Made by a program: the position numbers and the translations under genes. Under the pieces are notes generated by a model. The model searched no databases. It was not told where the DNA came from and saw only the letters and a program-made list of their open reading frames with translations. Below, piece by piece: positions 32,041-40,315 of a DNA stretch of 64,000 bases. Every line of letters starts with the position of its first letter. Within the stretch, counting starts at the first letter, position 1. The stretch is from a virus: positions 62,001 to 126,000 of IMG/VR virus record IMGVR_UViG_3300049491_000383; one strand, 5' to 3'.

Positions 32041-32439
32041 TTAGAAGAGTGGCAGATTGCCAGTTATAAGGTTGATTTTGGCGGCGTCATCGGGACCGAC
32101 GCCTACAGCAGTAAGTGTAGGCACGCCATTAAATTCTGTCAAGCCTGCATCTGTAATCAATGCTGTAGCGATACCCGCCTTCTTTGCTTGATTGTAGATT
32201 TCGGCAAGTTGGTCATCTGTTTCTACATAACAGGTAATCTTTGTAAACCTACCAATGATCCATTCATAGACAAAGGGATTTTCAAGATTGATAACGAAAT
32301 TCTGGCACTCGGGATCCATCCGACCAAGTGATAACAGGGCACCAAGACTTGCATGGGCACCCTGTGCAACATATTTTCCTGTTCGTAGATTTTGCGATTT
32401 AGGAAACTTCTTCATTACCAATACTTGCTTACTCGCCAT
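32041..32439 (-). CDS. Peptidyl-tRNA hydrolase 2 (PTH2) family
   Basis: 132 aa from the ATG at 32439. KQVLVMKKFPKSQNLRTGKYVAQGAHASLGALL matches the PTH2 core (K...GK.AAQ.AHA), and ITDAGLTEFNGVPTLTAVGVGPDDA is the C-terminal PTH2 signature. It frees tRNA from stalled peptidyl-tRNA, fitting the translation theme of the phage. Overlaps the upstream small gene. Confidence 0.85.
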   Translation of the reverse strand: MASKQVLVMKKFPKSQNLRTGKYVAQGAHASLGALLSLGRMDPECQNFVINLENPFVYEWIIGRFTKITCYVETDDQLAEIYNQAKKAGIATALITDAGLTEFNGVPTLTAVGVGPDDAAKINLITGNLPLF

Positions 32440-32575
32440 ACAATGTCCAGTATATTTTGAATGCGTTGAAATCGTCTTCAGTTTCAAATTCTAAAGCATC
32501 AACGTCTTCAGGATTATCATTATCAATAATCGAGCCGTGATATTTCTTAATAGCCTTATCGAGTTCAAAATTCAT
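32429..32575 (-). CDS. Small acidic protein, 48 aa
   Basis: Start taken at the ATG at 32575 (MNFELDKAIKKYHGS) because earlier starts would run through a terminator hairpin; no clear ribosome site, so the start is uncertain. The end EDDFNAFKIYWTLYGE is typical of small phage proteins. Overlaps PTH2 by 11 bases. Confidence 0.5.
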   Translation of the reverse strand: MNFELDKAIKKYHGSIIDNDNPEDVDALEFETEDDFNAFKIYWTLYGE

Positions 32576-32623
32576 TAAGGCTTGTTTATGCGTAGGTATA
32601 TCTTTTGTAGTACACAAGACAAA

Positions 32624-32655
32624 GTTTCTCCACCAGACAGGGCAGGCGGAGAAAC
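32624..32655 (-). terminator. Hairpin terminator
   Basis: GTTTCTCC / GGAGAAAC stem, then TTTGTCTTG on the minus strand; a second hairpin GGTGAAG/CTTCACC at 32664-32682 precedes it. Ends the membrane protein gene at 32694. Confidence 0.6.
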
Positions 32656-32693
32656 ATGTGAACATGGTGAAGTCGATCTTCACCATGTTGGAC

Positions 32694-33311
32694 TTACTTC
32701 AGTGCAGCAACAGCCGAGTCGTACACCTTGTGGTACACGCCGCGGAAGAACTTGGTTACCAGCAGTTGGATACCGTTGATCAGGTCGCCGACGATGTTTT
32801 CCACCATGGAGAACGGCCAAATCATGATCCACGCAGTGATGGTGCCAAGCATTGCCTTCGGATGAAGTTGTGCCAGAACACGTTCCTTGTTGGAGGCACT
32901 GGTGTCACGGTTGGCTTCAACCACCTTCTCGGCGTGACGCTTGTATCGCCAGAAGCTCCAGAACAGGCCGATTGCAATGTAAGCAACAGCACCAATTCCA
33001 AGCGCGATCAGGGAGACGTTGAAGAACAGGTATGCGACGCCCATCGAAACCAACGCAGCAAACACAGCCCAGCCACGTGCGCCGTTGTGTTCAAACAAAA
33101 TGCCAAGCACGATCAGCGCAATCAGCGCCGGCCATGTAAGCAGGAAGCCTGCAGCGAAGGCAAAGAGAGAAGCGAAGAAGCCGACTTCAACGGCAGTAGT
33201 GACAGCACCAACAACTGGTGCAGATGCTGCAACAGCCGGAGCAACCGTACCAGCGAATGCAGCCGATGCGCCCAACATAGCGGTCAGAGCCGCCAGAGAT
33301 TTCTTAAACAT
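32694..33311 (-). CDS. Multi-pass membrane protein with signal peptide
   Basis: 205 aa from the ATG at 33311 (AAGGA upstream). MFKKSLAALTAMLGASAAFAG signal, then about four transmembrane segments (FFASLFAFAAGFLLTW, ALIALIVLGILF, WAVFAALVSMGVAYLFF, LIALGIGAVAYIAIGLF). GC-rich and preceded by TTAACACACAAAGG, like rIIA. Function unknown. Confidence 0.68.
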   Translation of the reverse strand: MFKKSLAALTAMLGASAAFAGTVAPAVAASAPVVGAVTTAVEVGFFASLFAFAAGFLLTWPALIALIVLGILFEHNGARGWAVFAALVSMGVAYLFFNVSLIALGIGAVAYIAIGLFWSFWRYKRHAEKVVEANRDTSASNKERVLAQLHPKAMLGTITAWIMIWPFSMVENIVGDLINGIQLLVTKFFRGVYHKVYDSAVAALK

Positions 33312-33394
33312 GTGTATCCTTTGTGTGTTAATAAGTGAGCGCACCTATTGCGCCCACTAACTATAAGTGCAGTCGACCTTAATGTCAACGTGGT

Positions 33395-33760
33395 TTAGAA
33401 TGCACCAGCCTTGTAGGACATTGTGGCTGCGGTGAAACTACGCTTCCACGACCACTCGTCAAGAACAAGTTGGTTGAACACGTCTTCTTCAACTTCAATA
33501 ACATCCTCTACCGACAATTCCAACATACGGATTGCACGCTTGTAATCATTCTCGTAGGACACGGGTGCGCCGGGCATGCTCTTCATCTTCTTGAAGTCTT
33601 CCAGATCAGCAGTCTTGGCAAGCTTTACATTGCCTTGTGCAATCTGCAGTACCAACTTCTTGTAATCCTCAACGGATTCAACAAATTGTGCAACGTGTGT
33701 AATCTTGTTGGCTTGCACAATGGCAAGCAACTCAAGACGATTCATTTTGATGGCGTTCAT
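33395..33760 (-). CDS. Hypothetical protein, 121 aa
   Basis: Start at the ATG at 33760, with GAGGA 6 bases upstream; the longer frame runs into a tRNA gene. MNAIKMNRLELLAIVQANK..., helical, with an acidic middle (VEDVIEVEEDVF). No family. Confidence 0.6.
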   Translation of the reverse strand: MNAIKMNRLELLAIVQANKITHVAQFVESVEDYKKLVLQIAQGNVKLAKTADLEDFKKMKSMPGAPVSYENDYKRAIRMLELSVEDVIEVEEDVFNQLVLDEWSWKRSFTAATMSYKAGAF

Positions 33761-33800
33761 AACATTCCTCGATGGGTTTAGCATATTTGATCTTTCTTGA

Positions 33801-33893
33801 TGGCGGATGGGTAGGGAATCGAACCCTCGGCAGTTTTCACCACTCCACTTACTTTCCAAGTAAGGCTTGTATCCCAGACAAGATACCGCATCC
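33801..33893 (-). tRNA. tRNA-Ser (GGA), unusual acceptor/D geometry
   Basis: Encoded CCA, anticodon stem CUUAC/GUAAG, loop UUGGAAA, long variable region. Acceptor GGAUG/CAUCC continues through a bulged C into GGU/ACC, and the T-stem has only four good pairs. Decodes UCC/UCU. Confidence 0.75.
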
Positions 33894-33935
33894 AGATATG
33901 AAAGTATACACGAACGTGATACTTATGTCAACCTT

Positions 33936-34184
33936 TTAGCCAAGCAATGCTGCTACCAAAAGATACTCTTCTACTAACTCTATGTCGTTATTTATTCTTA
34001 TTAACAGGGCATCAGCACGATGTTTCTGCCCCTGTCTAACCAATACTTCTGCTCTCGAAAGTTCAGTAACTTGGTGCTGAATATTACCAATCATCTTCTT
34101 TACATCAGCACCGTGAACCAAAGAGGATGCCTTTCGAAGCAATGTTACTTCGATTGGCGGCCAATCAAGACTGTTCTGAATCAT
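33936..34184 (-). CDS. Hypothetical helical protein, 82 aa
   Basis: MIQNSLDWPPIEVTLLRKASSLVHGADVKKMIG..., helical hairpin-like with HRADALLIRINNDIEL. ATGA overlap with the upstream membrane-anchored protein. Unknown. Confidence 0.62.
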   Translation of the reverse strand: MIQNSLDWPPIEVTLLRKASSLVHGADVKKMIGNIQHQVTELSRAEVLVRQGQKHRADALLIRINNDIELVEEYLLVAALLG

Positions 34185-34837
34185 CTGTTATTGATATCAT
34201 TTATCGTCTTGGATAGAAGAATCAAATCTAACTTCAAAACCTCAACTTCGTAATCAGTTAGTTTCTTTGTTACGTGAACTACCATGTATCCGGGAATATT
34301 ATTTCCAAACACCGGAGGAATCGGAACTCGGCAAGACATTGTTAGTTTAGTAGCAAGGTCCGGCCAGACGCGAGCCAAACCACCACCGGTAAATGGATCA
34401 CAATGTGTTTCCCCGGTTATCAATGCAATTACCTGTGCATTATTCGAAGAATCATTCTTAATGAACATTGGCAGTGCGCCATCGCCTCCGTTAAGTCTTT
34501 CGTAGATGATCTTCTTTAGTTCATCACTGTTGAAGGCACGGTATATTGGAAGGCGCGTGTTCTTTTCAAATTGGAAGGTTAGAACTGTGAGATAAACCAC
34601 CTCTGTATGCTTTCGCATAAAGATACCTATGGTTTGTTCCGATTCCGGTGGAATATGAACAAACGGTTTATTTCCAGTTGATGATTCAGACGAAAATAAA
34701 AACTTCCCTAATGCCGGTGCCTGAGTATATCCTATATATCCTATTAGTCCAAACATGATTAGAAGTCCGACAGCTAATACCCTTTTAAAGGTTGCCTTTT
34801 CTAATATTGGTACTATAGATGCAAAAAACTTTTCCAT
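34181..34837 (-). CDS. Membrane-anchored periplasmic protein
   Basis: 218 aa from the ATG at 34837 (GGAGA upstream). N-in transmembrane helix FKRVLAVGLLIMFGLIGYIGYT, then a soluble domain with two cysteines (THCDPFTGG, MSCRVP). A late-type box lies 47 bases upstream. Might be a lysis-inhibition or exclusion protein; not recognised. Confidence 0.62.
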   Translation of the reverse strand: MEKFFASIVPILEKATFKRVLAVGLLIMFGLIGYIGYTQAPALGKFLFSSESSTGNKPFVHIPPESEQTIGIFMRKHTEVVYLTVLTFQFEKNTRLPIYRAFNSDELKKIIYERLNGGDGALPMFIKNDSSNNAQVIALITGETHCDPFTGGGLARVWPDLATKLTMSCRVPIPPVFGNNIPGYMVVHVTKKLTDYEVEVLKLDLILLSKTINDINNR

Positions 34838-34884
34838 GAATCTCCGATGCACTAAAATTGTGCAACTATGTGGGTTTATGCACA

Positions 34885-34892
34885 TATTTATC
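34885..34892 (-). promoter_or_regulatory. Late-promoter-like box GATAAATA
   Basis: GATAAATA on minus upstream of the membrane-anchored gene starting at 34837. Confidence 0.55.
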
Positions 34893-34926
34893 GGATGTAC
34901 TTGGATATACTCTGTAGGGATTTATC

Positions 34927-35011
34927 TGGTGCGGATAAGAGGACTCGAACCTCCACGCCTTTCGGCACAAGCACCTCAAGCTTGCGTGACTACCAATTCC
35001 ACCATATCCGC
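34927..35011 (-). tRNA. tRNA-Leu (GAG)
   Basis: Acceptor GCGGAUA/UAUCCGC, encoded CCA, long variable arm, anticodon stem CAAGC/GCUUG, loop UUGAGGU. Decodes CUC/CUU. Confidence 0.9.
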
Positions 35012-35017
35012 AGGTGT

Positions 35018-35461
35018 TTATTTCTTATCTAGATAGGTGAATTCTCGCCTAAAATAAATTAGACTCATTACCCATCCTATATTAACTAGATAATTTAGGA
35101 TTACGGGCCAGGCTACTATAGGATTTAGAATAGCTAGAACAATAAGGGATCCGTAAAGAACAAATGTTCCCGACATTAAAAGATAGGCAATCTTCGAAAT
35201 CTTTTCTTCACATTCCTTCTTACCATATGTACCGTAAATCAATGTAAAGGTCATCCCGACAATACACAATACCCAGAGCGCTATAATATAAGGAGAAAAC
35301 ATGGCGCCTATACCTGTAAGTGCCAGGGCTCTTTGAGAGGTCTGAAAACCAACAGTGAGGAAGAAATCCCAGGTTAGTGTTATTGTGAAGAGAACACGTA
35401 ACATGATTAGCATTTTGTATGCTAATTCTTTCCAGACAATTTGATCTTCTCGTAGGTCCAT
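35018..35461 (-). CDS. Integral membrane protein, 147 aa
   Basis: Four transmembrane helices (about 18-38, 52-75, 90-110, 115-135) between charged ends. A late-type box is 4 bases upstream of the ATG, so the RNA may be nearly leaderless. Holin is possible from topology alone, but spanins lie 15 kb away. Confidence 0.62.
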   Translation of the reverse strand: MDLREDQIVWKELAYKMLIMLRVLFTITLTWDFFLTVGFQTSQRALALTGIGAMFSPYIIALWVLCIVGMTFTLIYGTYGKKECEEKISKIAYLLMSGTFVLYGSLIVLAILNPIVAWPVILNYLVNIGWVMSLIYFRREFTYLDKK

Positions 35462-35465
35462 GATA

Positions 35466-35473
35466 TATTTATC
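35466..35473 (-). promoter_or_regulatory. Late-promoter-like box GATAAATA
   Basis: GATAAATA on minus, 4 bases before the start codon at 35461. Confidence 0.55.
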
Positions 35474-35490
35474 ATTATGGATCCAAAATA

Positions 35491-35570
35491 TGGTTGCAGT
35501 GCCTCGAGAGTCGAACCGAGCTTTTCCCTGGCTTATGAGACCTGGTGCGTCTGCCGGACGCCCGCCTGCT
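35491..35570 (-). tRNA. tRNA-Met-like (CAU), imperfect
   Basis: D-arm GCGU/ACGC with GG in the loop, anticodon loop CUCAUAA and an ACCA-type 3' end are present. The acceptor pairs only over GCAG/CUGC and the T-arm is distorted (CUCG/CGAG with a 10-base loop). Either a divergent Met/initiator-like tRNA (unpaired 1-72) or a decaying copy. Confidence 0.5.
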
Positions 35571-35859
35571 ATTGATCATGGAGTTGGGTGTCGCAGCAAA
35601 ACAAACTCCAAGTCTTGCATAAGAATCGCCGGGCTTCGATTCACGCGCCGTACCCATTACAGGATGGTTGCCACCATTTAACCAGCATATCAATTTTACG
35701 TGAAAAATGACAAATATGTCAAGTGATAGTCGGTATCATATATCAGAGGCTGATTCACAGCTTCAAGCATCGTTAGAACCTATTGCATATCACTCAACAA
35801 AAATAGTAATTGGTAGAACATATACCAATGGTGCTATTAACACTATCATAAAATAATTC

Positions 35860-35933
35860 TGGTTGCGTGGCCTCGGAATCGAACCGGCCCTTAAGGTTAT
35901 GAGCCTCACGTGCTACCATCACACTCGCCCGCA
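35860..35933 (-). tRNA. tRNA-Met (CAU) (or lysidine-type Ile)
   Basis: Encoded CCA, anticodon stem UGAGG/CCUUA, loop CUCAUAA, 3' end GCAACCA. T-stem has a bulged A and the acceptor two mismatches. Could be elongator Met, or Ile2 if C34 becomes lysidine. Confidence 0.72.
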
Positions 35934-35937
35934 ATTG

Positions 35938-36156
35938 TTATTTTTCTATTATACTTGCACTTAGGACACGAGTCAACATGGTTGTGACTTCGAGTCTAAT
36001 TATTTGACTTTTCTTTAGATCTTTGAAATTTATTCCCGGTGTATTCGGATGAAGATGATAAACATTTCCATTGGACACTTTTACGTAGGCGATATTGTAC
36101 CCTGCCGAGACTTCGACAACTTGCCCCTCAATAAAGAATGGACGTTCACCTGACAT
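35938..36156 (-). CDS. Hypothetical small beta-barrel-like protein, 72 aa
   Basis: FFIEGQVVEVSAGYNIAYVKVSNGNVYHLHPNTPG resembles an OB/SH3-like barrel; ends LSASIIEK. An exact TATAAATA box ends 4 bases before the ATG. Unknown. Confidence 0.6.
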   Translation of the reverse strand: MSGERPFFIEGQVVEVSAGYNIAYVKVSNGNVYHLHPNTPGINFKDLKKSQIIRLEVTTMLTRVLSASIIEK

Positions 36157-36163
36157 CCACTAT

Positions 36164-36394
36164 TTATACTTTTTCTGAAATTTTATCTCCGAACCGAAGT
36201 ATTAATGCTGTCTCTTGTTCTGGTGTAACAAGGCATTCTAATGTGTCTTGATTGCTTAAAACTCGGCAGCCAGTTGCCATATCGTTCAAATAAAAACTGC
36301 CGTTGTCAACAATATCAAGTCCAACGACATTCTCTTCAAGTATTTCAAAATACTCAGATCCAACATCGGAAAATTTAATGTATAGTTTCTTCAT
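36164..36394 (-). CDS. Hypothetical protein, 76 aa
   Basis: MKKLYIKFSDVGSEYFEILEENVVGLDIVDNGSFYL...; alpha/beta, no motif recognised. Lies between tRNA-Thr(GGU) and the previous gene. Confidence 0.6.
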   Translation of the reverse strand: MKKLYIKFSDVGSEYFEILEENVVGLDIVDNGSFYLNDMATGCRVLSNQDTLECLVTPEQETALILRFGDKISEKV

Positions 36395-36399
36395 GTGTT

Positions 36400-36473
36400 T
36401 GGTGCTCTTAGCAGTAATCGAAACTGCGATACTATCGTACCAAGATAGTGTTATGCCACTTAACTATAAGAGC
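36400..36473 (-). tRNA. tRNA-Thr (GGU)
   Basis: Acceptor GCUCUUA/UAAGAGC, encoded CCA, anticodon stem CUAUC/GAUAG, loop UUGGUAC, T-loop UUCGAUU. Decodes ACC/ACU. Confidence 0.9.
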
Positions 36474-36717
36474 GAAAATGTAGAGCAGTGTCCGAAGCCG
36501 TTACTGCCGAGGCTATGAAGTGCGTCAAGGGCTATCTTCACAACATACTTATCTCTAAAGGGATGATAGACCGCAACTATAGCGTGATCAAGGATAACTT
36601 ATCCTTCGACATATCAAACTCATCAGATAAAATGTGGTAGGATATAATTCAATTTAATATTATATCACTGGCTTACGAGTGTAATTTCAAATAACTCAGA
36701 AAGCATACCACTAAAAC
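36474..36717. other. Gene-free region with small inverted repeats
   Basis: 244 bases without a supported gene. Contains the near-palindrome AAGGATAACTTATCCTT and an AT-rich hairpin near 36640-36668. No RNA family recognised. Confidence 0.35.
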
Positions 36718-36930
36718 TTATTCCGGTGCTACGGCACCACGTGATCTACTGGCTGCGCCCTTATCGTTGTCCTTTGACTTGAGTGCTGCACGACGCGCGG
36801 CTTCTTCATGAAGTTGGGCGTCAATCATCATCCTCTTGAATGCACCCTTTTCGTGTGCATCCTTAAACGTTCCGAGAGCCAATGCAGTCTTGGTAGAACG
36901 CAGCATACGGAAGTTCTTATCTGGTGTCAT
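36718..36930 (-). CDS. Hypothetical basic protein, 70 aa
   Basis: MTPDKNFRMLRSTKTALALGTFKDAHEKGAFKRMMIDAQLHEEAARRAALKSK: helical, Arg/Lys/Ala-rich, possibly nucleic-acid-binding. Short overlap with the upstream gene. Confidence 0.6.
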   Translation of the reverse strand: MTPDKNFRMLRSTKTALALGTFKDAHEKGAFKRMMIDAQLHEEAARRAALKSKDNDKGAASRSRGAVAPE

Positions 36931-37280
36931 GTTGTATCTTTCGTTTTAGGTGTGTTTTGTCTAATGTGCTGTCTAATCGTTATCGCTTGTTCTCGAAGAG
37001 CCTTTGTTCTCTTCTCCTGCAAGTCCTGTCTCTTGTTGGTCTCTAATATAGCACGCTGCATCTCTTTAAGTCTATCTCCAAAACCATCTTCTAGGGTCTT
37101 GGCCTTCATTTGATTCTGCGTGACTTCAATTATAACTGCATTCTGCATCGGAACAAAAGTCCTGGATTTAACTCTCCAATCTTCTTCATCCAATGTAATT
37201 GTATCACCTATCGTGGGGACATGGCTTCCTTCACTAAGGAACAAATCTTCACCATATTCGTCAACGTATAATACTTGCAT
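36927..37280 (-). CDS. Hypothetical protein, 117 aa
   Basis: N-terminal beta domain (MQVLYVDEYGEDLFLSEGSHVPTIGDTITLDEEDWRV...) and a C-terminal basic coiled helix (RLKEMQRAILETNKRQDLQEKRTKALREQ). No family. Lies 8 bases below the CCA of tRNA-Asn. Confidence 0.62.
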   Translation of the reverse strand: MQVLYVDEYGEDLFLSEGSHVPTIGDTITLDEEDWRVKSRTFVPMQNAVIIEVTQNQMKAKTLEDGFGDRLKEMQRAILETNKRQDLQEKRTKALREQAITIRQHIRQNTPKTKDTT

Positions 37281-37288
37281 CTTTTCCT

Positions 37289-37364
37289 TGGCTCCCCGAC
37301 GTGGGCTCGAACCACGGACCTACGGATTAACAGTCCGACGCTCTACCGACTGAGCTATCGGGGA
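37289..37364 (-). tRNA. tRNA-Asn (GUU)
   Basis: Acceptor UCCCCGA/UCGGGGA, discriminator G, encoded CCA, anticodon stem UCGGA/UCCGU, loop CUGUUAA. Decodes AAC/AAU. Confidence 0.93.
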
Positions 37365-37372
37365 ATTGTCTT

Positions 37373-37448
37373 TGGTGGAGGTGACAGGACTCGAACCCGC
37401 TACCTACTGCTTGCAAAGCAGCCGCTCTCCCAGCTGAGCTACACCCCC
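37373..37448 (-). tRNA. tRNA-Ala (UGC)
   Basis: Acceptor GGGGGUG/CACCUCC, encoded CCA, anticodon stem GCUGC/GCAGU, loop UUUGCAA. Decodes GCA/GCG. Confidence 0.93.
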
Positions 37449-37453
37449 AAATT

Positions 37454-37810
37454 CTACTCGATAAGAAAACAAAGTCCGTTTTGGAAAACTAATTCCTTTG
37501 CCTTATCTATCCGTTTTCCATCACACACAAAATATGCAGCGGAATAAGGATTATAACTTACACAACCCTCTCTGTCAAGTAGTCTACTATTCAGAATAGG
37601 ATATTTTTTAACAGTATATTTATCCGCTACGACGAAAGCATGCACGTTCTTCTGATGCTCTTTAAGAACTTTCTGCCTACCCTTTTCATTGACCTTGAAT
37701 TCTACATCCTCAGCGGTAAATGTAAAAGGTCTGTCAATTACCCTCCCATTATAACGTACAGAAAATCCCTTTGTTCTAAGGTTTCTATAAATGTAGTATC
37801 GCGCTTTCAT
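37454..37810 (-). CDS. Hypothetical protein, 118 aa
   Basis: From the ATG at 37810, MKARYYIYRNLRTKGFSVRYNGRVIDRPFTFTAEDVEFKVNEKGRQKVL...; small conserved-looking phage protein rich in Tyr/Arg/Lys, with VHAFVVADKY. No function known to me. Overlaps the metallopeptidase-like gene by 4 bases. Confidence 0.62.
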   Translation of the reverse strand: MKARYYIYRNLRTKGFSVRYNGRVIDRPFTFTAEDVEFKVNEKGRQKVLKEHQKNVHAFVVADKYTVKKYPILNSRLLDREGCVSYNPYSAAYFVCDGKRIDKAKELVFQNGLCFLIE

Positions 37811-38211
37811 TCTATCTCGCAATGCATTGATACGGTTGTCAATCCTACACCGTTTGCAAGAACACCATTTTGTAATAGGTATTCTTTCTGCACACCGTAA
37901 GCTTCTCTCTCAAGTTCAATGATGTGCTGGCAGGTACGATGTGGCTTACCATTCTTTTCTTGCAGATAATGCACATCTTCATGAACCACAATAGACGCAG
38001 CAATCTGGTTACCTTCCACATCAAGTTTATCCCAAATATAAACAGTGTCGCCACCACGGAACCAACCTACAACTTTGCAGTTCGGGCTACCGCCACATGC
38101 TTCTTTGACAAAGAATTCTTTAGGCTTGAACTCTACCTTTGGTGGTTCGGCATTTGGGTAGCCACTTAAAGTGACTGCCCAAGAAAACAAAATTGAATAA
38201 AGCTCAGTCAC
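37807..38211 (-). CDS. Putative secreted/anchored metallopeptidase (HExxH)
   Basis: 134 aa, GTG start. SIVVHEDVHYLQEKNGKP has H77-E-D-V-H81, followed by a conserved E (LEREAYGVQ) that could be the third zinc ligand. A hydrophobic N-terminus may be a signal. Similar small zincins occur in phages; target unknown. Confidence 0.6.
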   Translation of the reverse strand: MTELYSILFSWAVTLSGYPNAEPPKVEFKPKEFFVKEACGGSPNCKVVGWFRGGDTVYIWDKLDVEGNQIAASIVVHEDVHYLQEKNGKPHRTCQHIIELEREAYGVQKEYLLQNGVLANGVGLTTVSMHCEIE

Positions 38212-38908
38212 GTTCGCCGGTTGCCAAATTAATGTGTTCTTCTTTCATCAGTACAACCCAATCATGCCCTGGTTCCCAGCCATCCATACGAATGCACTTT
38301 TGCAATGGTAGTGACGGTAGTTCCCAATAACCAAACTTTTCTGTGATGGTTAGAATCTTCTCTGGAATCTTGGATAGGTCAACGTAACGAAGCTTCCACG
38401 ACGTATCATCTCCCCAAACGCATCCGCACAAGAATCCAAAATTGCAATACTGAAGACTAACAAAATCATCGCTTTCGATTTCTGATTTGAATTCTTCTGG
38501 TTCCGAGTCACAATCTACATAGTAGGAATCATATGTATCATCCTTACCCTGTATATTCATTGTGTGCTTAGAATGCACATACTGTGGAATATAGATTTCT
38601 GTCGGGCAAAATCCGTGAGCAGATTCATTCTCTCCGCACCAATCCTCGATTCGATCATCGTGCAATTTCATCACACGGGTGGCTGTATAGCTGGCACTGT
38701 AGAGTGCATACCATTCATTGTTTACTTGAAACGGATAGAAGGTCTGTGATCCGAAACTTGAATAGTTCCGAAGATACTCTCCTGTGAGTTTGTCATCTCT
38801 AAAGATTGAAACTTTAGTGGAGTTCCATGTCCCTGGTCTATTTTGTACTTGTGACAAAACAACCGAAAATGGAGTATGTGCGTATTTTTTGATTATATCG
38901 AGTTGCAT
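38204..38908 (-). CDS. Hypothetical protein, 234 aa
   Basis: From the ATG at 38908: MQLDIIKKYAHTPFSVVLSQVQNRPGTWNSTKVSIFRDDK... Beta-rich, tryptophan/tyrosine-rich with cysteines at CDSE, YCNFGFLCGCVWGDD. Seen in other large phages by pattern but unassigned. Overlaps the next gene by 8 bases. Confidence 0.62.
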   Translation of the reverse strand: MQLDIIKKYAHTPFSVVLSQVQNRPGTWNSTKVSIFRDDKLTGEYLRNYSSFGSQTFYPFQVNNEWYALYSASYTATRVMKLHDDRIEDWCGENESAHGFCPTEIYIPQYVHSKHTMNIQGKDDTYDSYYVDCDSEPEEFKSEIESDDFVSLQYCNFGFLCGCVWGDDTSWKLRYVDLSKIPEKILTITEKFGYWELPSLPLQKCIRMDGWEPGHDWVVLMKEEHINLATGERD

Positions 38909-39188
38909 ATTAAAAATTAGGTGAGTGTTTTGCTGACCGGTCACTAAGTTACCTGCATGGCTCAAACGGTTTTCAACAAGATAAATTAATATCCAGCTAC
39001 TTTGCCAGACCTTGCCGCGCTTTCATCCTATAGTGAATGTCCTATAGTTCTTTTGCCCATTTTCCCAACACCCGGGAGGAGACCTATTAAGAAAAGATTA
39101 TAGGCTGGAGATCACTTTATCATTATGGTCCAACATAATCACCGGCAAGTCTCTTTCTTGGCTGCCCTTTACCCAATAACAGTGTATG
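38909..39188. other. Gene-free region with structure
   Basis: 280 bases, no supported gene. Minus strand shows a repeated CUAUAGGA (14 bases apart), UUAUG-UUGGAC-CAUAA hairpin and GC-richer patches. Possibly a small RNA between two transcription units. Confidence 0.35.
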
Positions 39189-39812
39189 CTATTTACGACC
39201 AAAGCGCAATGACAAACCAAGTTTCTGGCCTTTGAACTTACTTGTACAATGTACCAATCTGTTGTCAAAAACAATCATGCTTGTAGGCTGAAATAGAAAT
39301 GCTTCTCCACTCAACCCAAAATAACAATCAATAGGGTAGTGAGATAGATATTTCTTATGGAATTTCTTATCAATTGGTTTGTATGTGTGGTTTACAAGTT
39401 GCCAATGATCGCATGGTCGTCCAGGAACGCCAGTGTTTACTTCAAAATGGATAATATCGTGTGTTAGGCACCAAGTAACTGAATCTACATACCAGGCTTG
39501 GTCAAACACCACAAGACTTGCTTGTTGTCCGCTGTATTCTAACGGAATTACTACATTGATTTCATTGCCCTGGCTAACTCTGTAATCAGTATGCGGAAGA
39601 TAGGGTTGCGTGTGTTTGTAGAAATTTCCACTCTTAAATTCGAGATCAGTACCTAATGCTTTTTCACAATAAGGTAGAACTAAAGACAACGAAAGGCCGG
39701 GGTCGGCCTTATTCATTGTTGATGTTTGATAATCACTACGAGAATTGTAATCTTTAATAACTTCGTCGATTACAATTTGTGGAATTATGTTTTGATGATA
39801 TTCTCGTAGCAT
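39189..39812 (-). CDS. Fe(II)/2-oxoglutarate oxygenase-like protein
   Basis: 207 aa. H74-T-D76 (LPHTDYRV), H188 (NRLVHCTS) and R203 (LSLRFG) fit the iron triad and co-substrate arginine; INVVIPLEY and SMIVFDN strands surround them. Resembles the prolyl-hydroxylase-like oxygenases of T4-like phages. Monocistronic, substrate unknown. Confidence 0.62.
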   Translation of the reverse strand: MLREYHQNIIPQIVIDEVIKDYNSRSDYQTSTMNKADPGLSLSLVLPYCEKALGTDLEFKSGNFYKHTQPYLPHTDYRVSQGNEINVVIPLEYSGQQASLVVFDQAWYVDSVTWCLTHDIIHFEVNTGVPGRPCDHWQLVNHTYKPIDKKFHKKYLSHYPIDCYFGLSGEAFLFQPTSMIVFDNRLVHCTSKFKGQKLGLSLRFGRK

Positions 39813-39839
39813 AGGAATTAGTGCTATGGATGGTTAATC

Positions 39840-40030
39840 CTTTTCACTATTCATTTTACACGATCCCAAATCGTGACCTACTGACTGGCTCGAGCGTCCG
39901 AGGCACTAGAATAGCAACAGCCTAACACGAGGCTGGCATGAATACTCCATGCTGTAGTTTTTGCCCCGTAAATCCGGCAACCCGATACCAGTTAGACTCC
40001 GGCGGAGTATTGAGGGACCTTTACGGTCAA
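39840..40030 (-). other. Candidate structured non-coding RNA
   Basis: On minus: CCGUAAA (near 40026) pairs with UUUACGG (near 39964), enclosing an ACUCC-GCC-GGAGU hairpin; further hairpins AGCCU-CGUGUU-AGGCU and CACGAU-UUGGG-AUCGUG follow. Several independent stems and no ORF suggest an RNA gene or leader. No family recognised. Confidence 0.4.
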
Positions 40031-40043
40031 CCATCCTCAAGAT

Positions 40044-40121
40044 TGGTCGGAGTACAAGGATTCGAACCTTGGACCCTCTGCTCCCAAAGCAGATGCGCTA
40101 ACCAGGCTGCGCTACACTCCG
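40044..40121 (-). tRNA. tRNA-Pro (UGG)
   Basis: Acceptor CGGAGUG/UACUCCG, encoded CCA, anticodon stem UCUGC/GCAGA, loop UUUGGGA. Decodes CCA/CCG. Confidence 0.93.
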
Positions 40122-40315
40122 AATAAGGTATTTATGTTTCGCCGCGGTGTTTTCGAAGTACCAAAGCTAACGTTTCAACTCACGTATCAATAGTGTTTTA
40201 AGATGCCATGATAAGGACACTCAAGATGTATAGACCTACGCCTATTACCGAGATTTAAGAGTGCTGCAATGTTACTCTGACAGAAATTTTAACGTCCCCT
40301 GCCTGACGCGAAATC

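Noticed and set aside
35694-35859. Plus-strand tRNA or further gene between the two Met tRNAs
   Set aside because: No cloverleaf closes on either strand and no ORF with a ribosome site was found.
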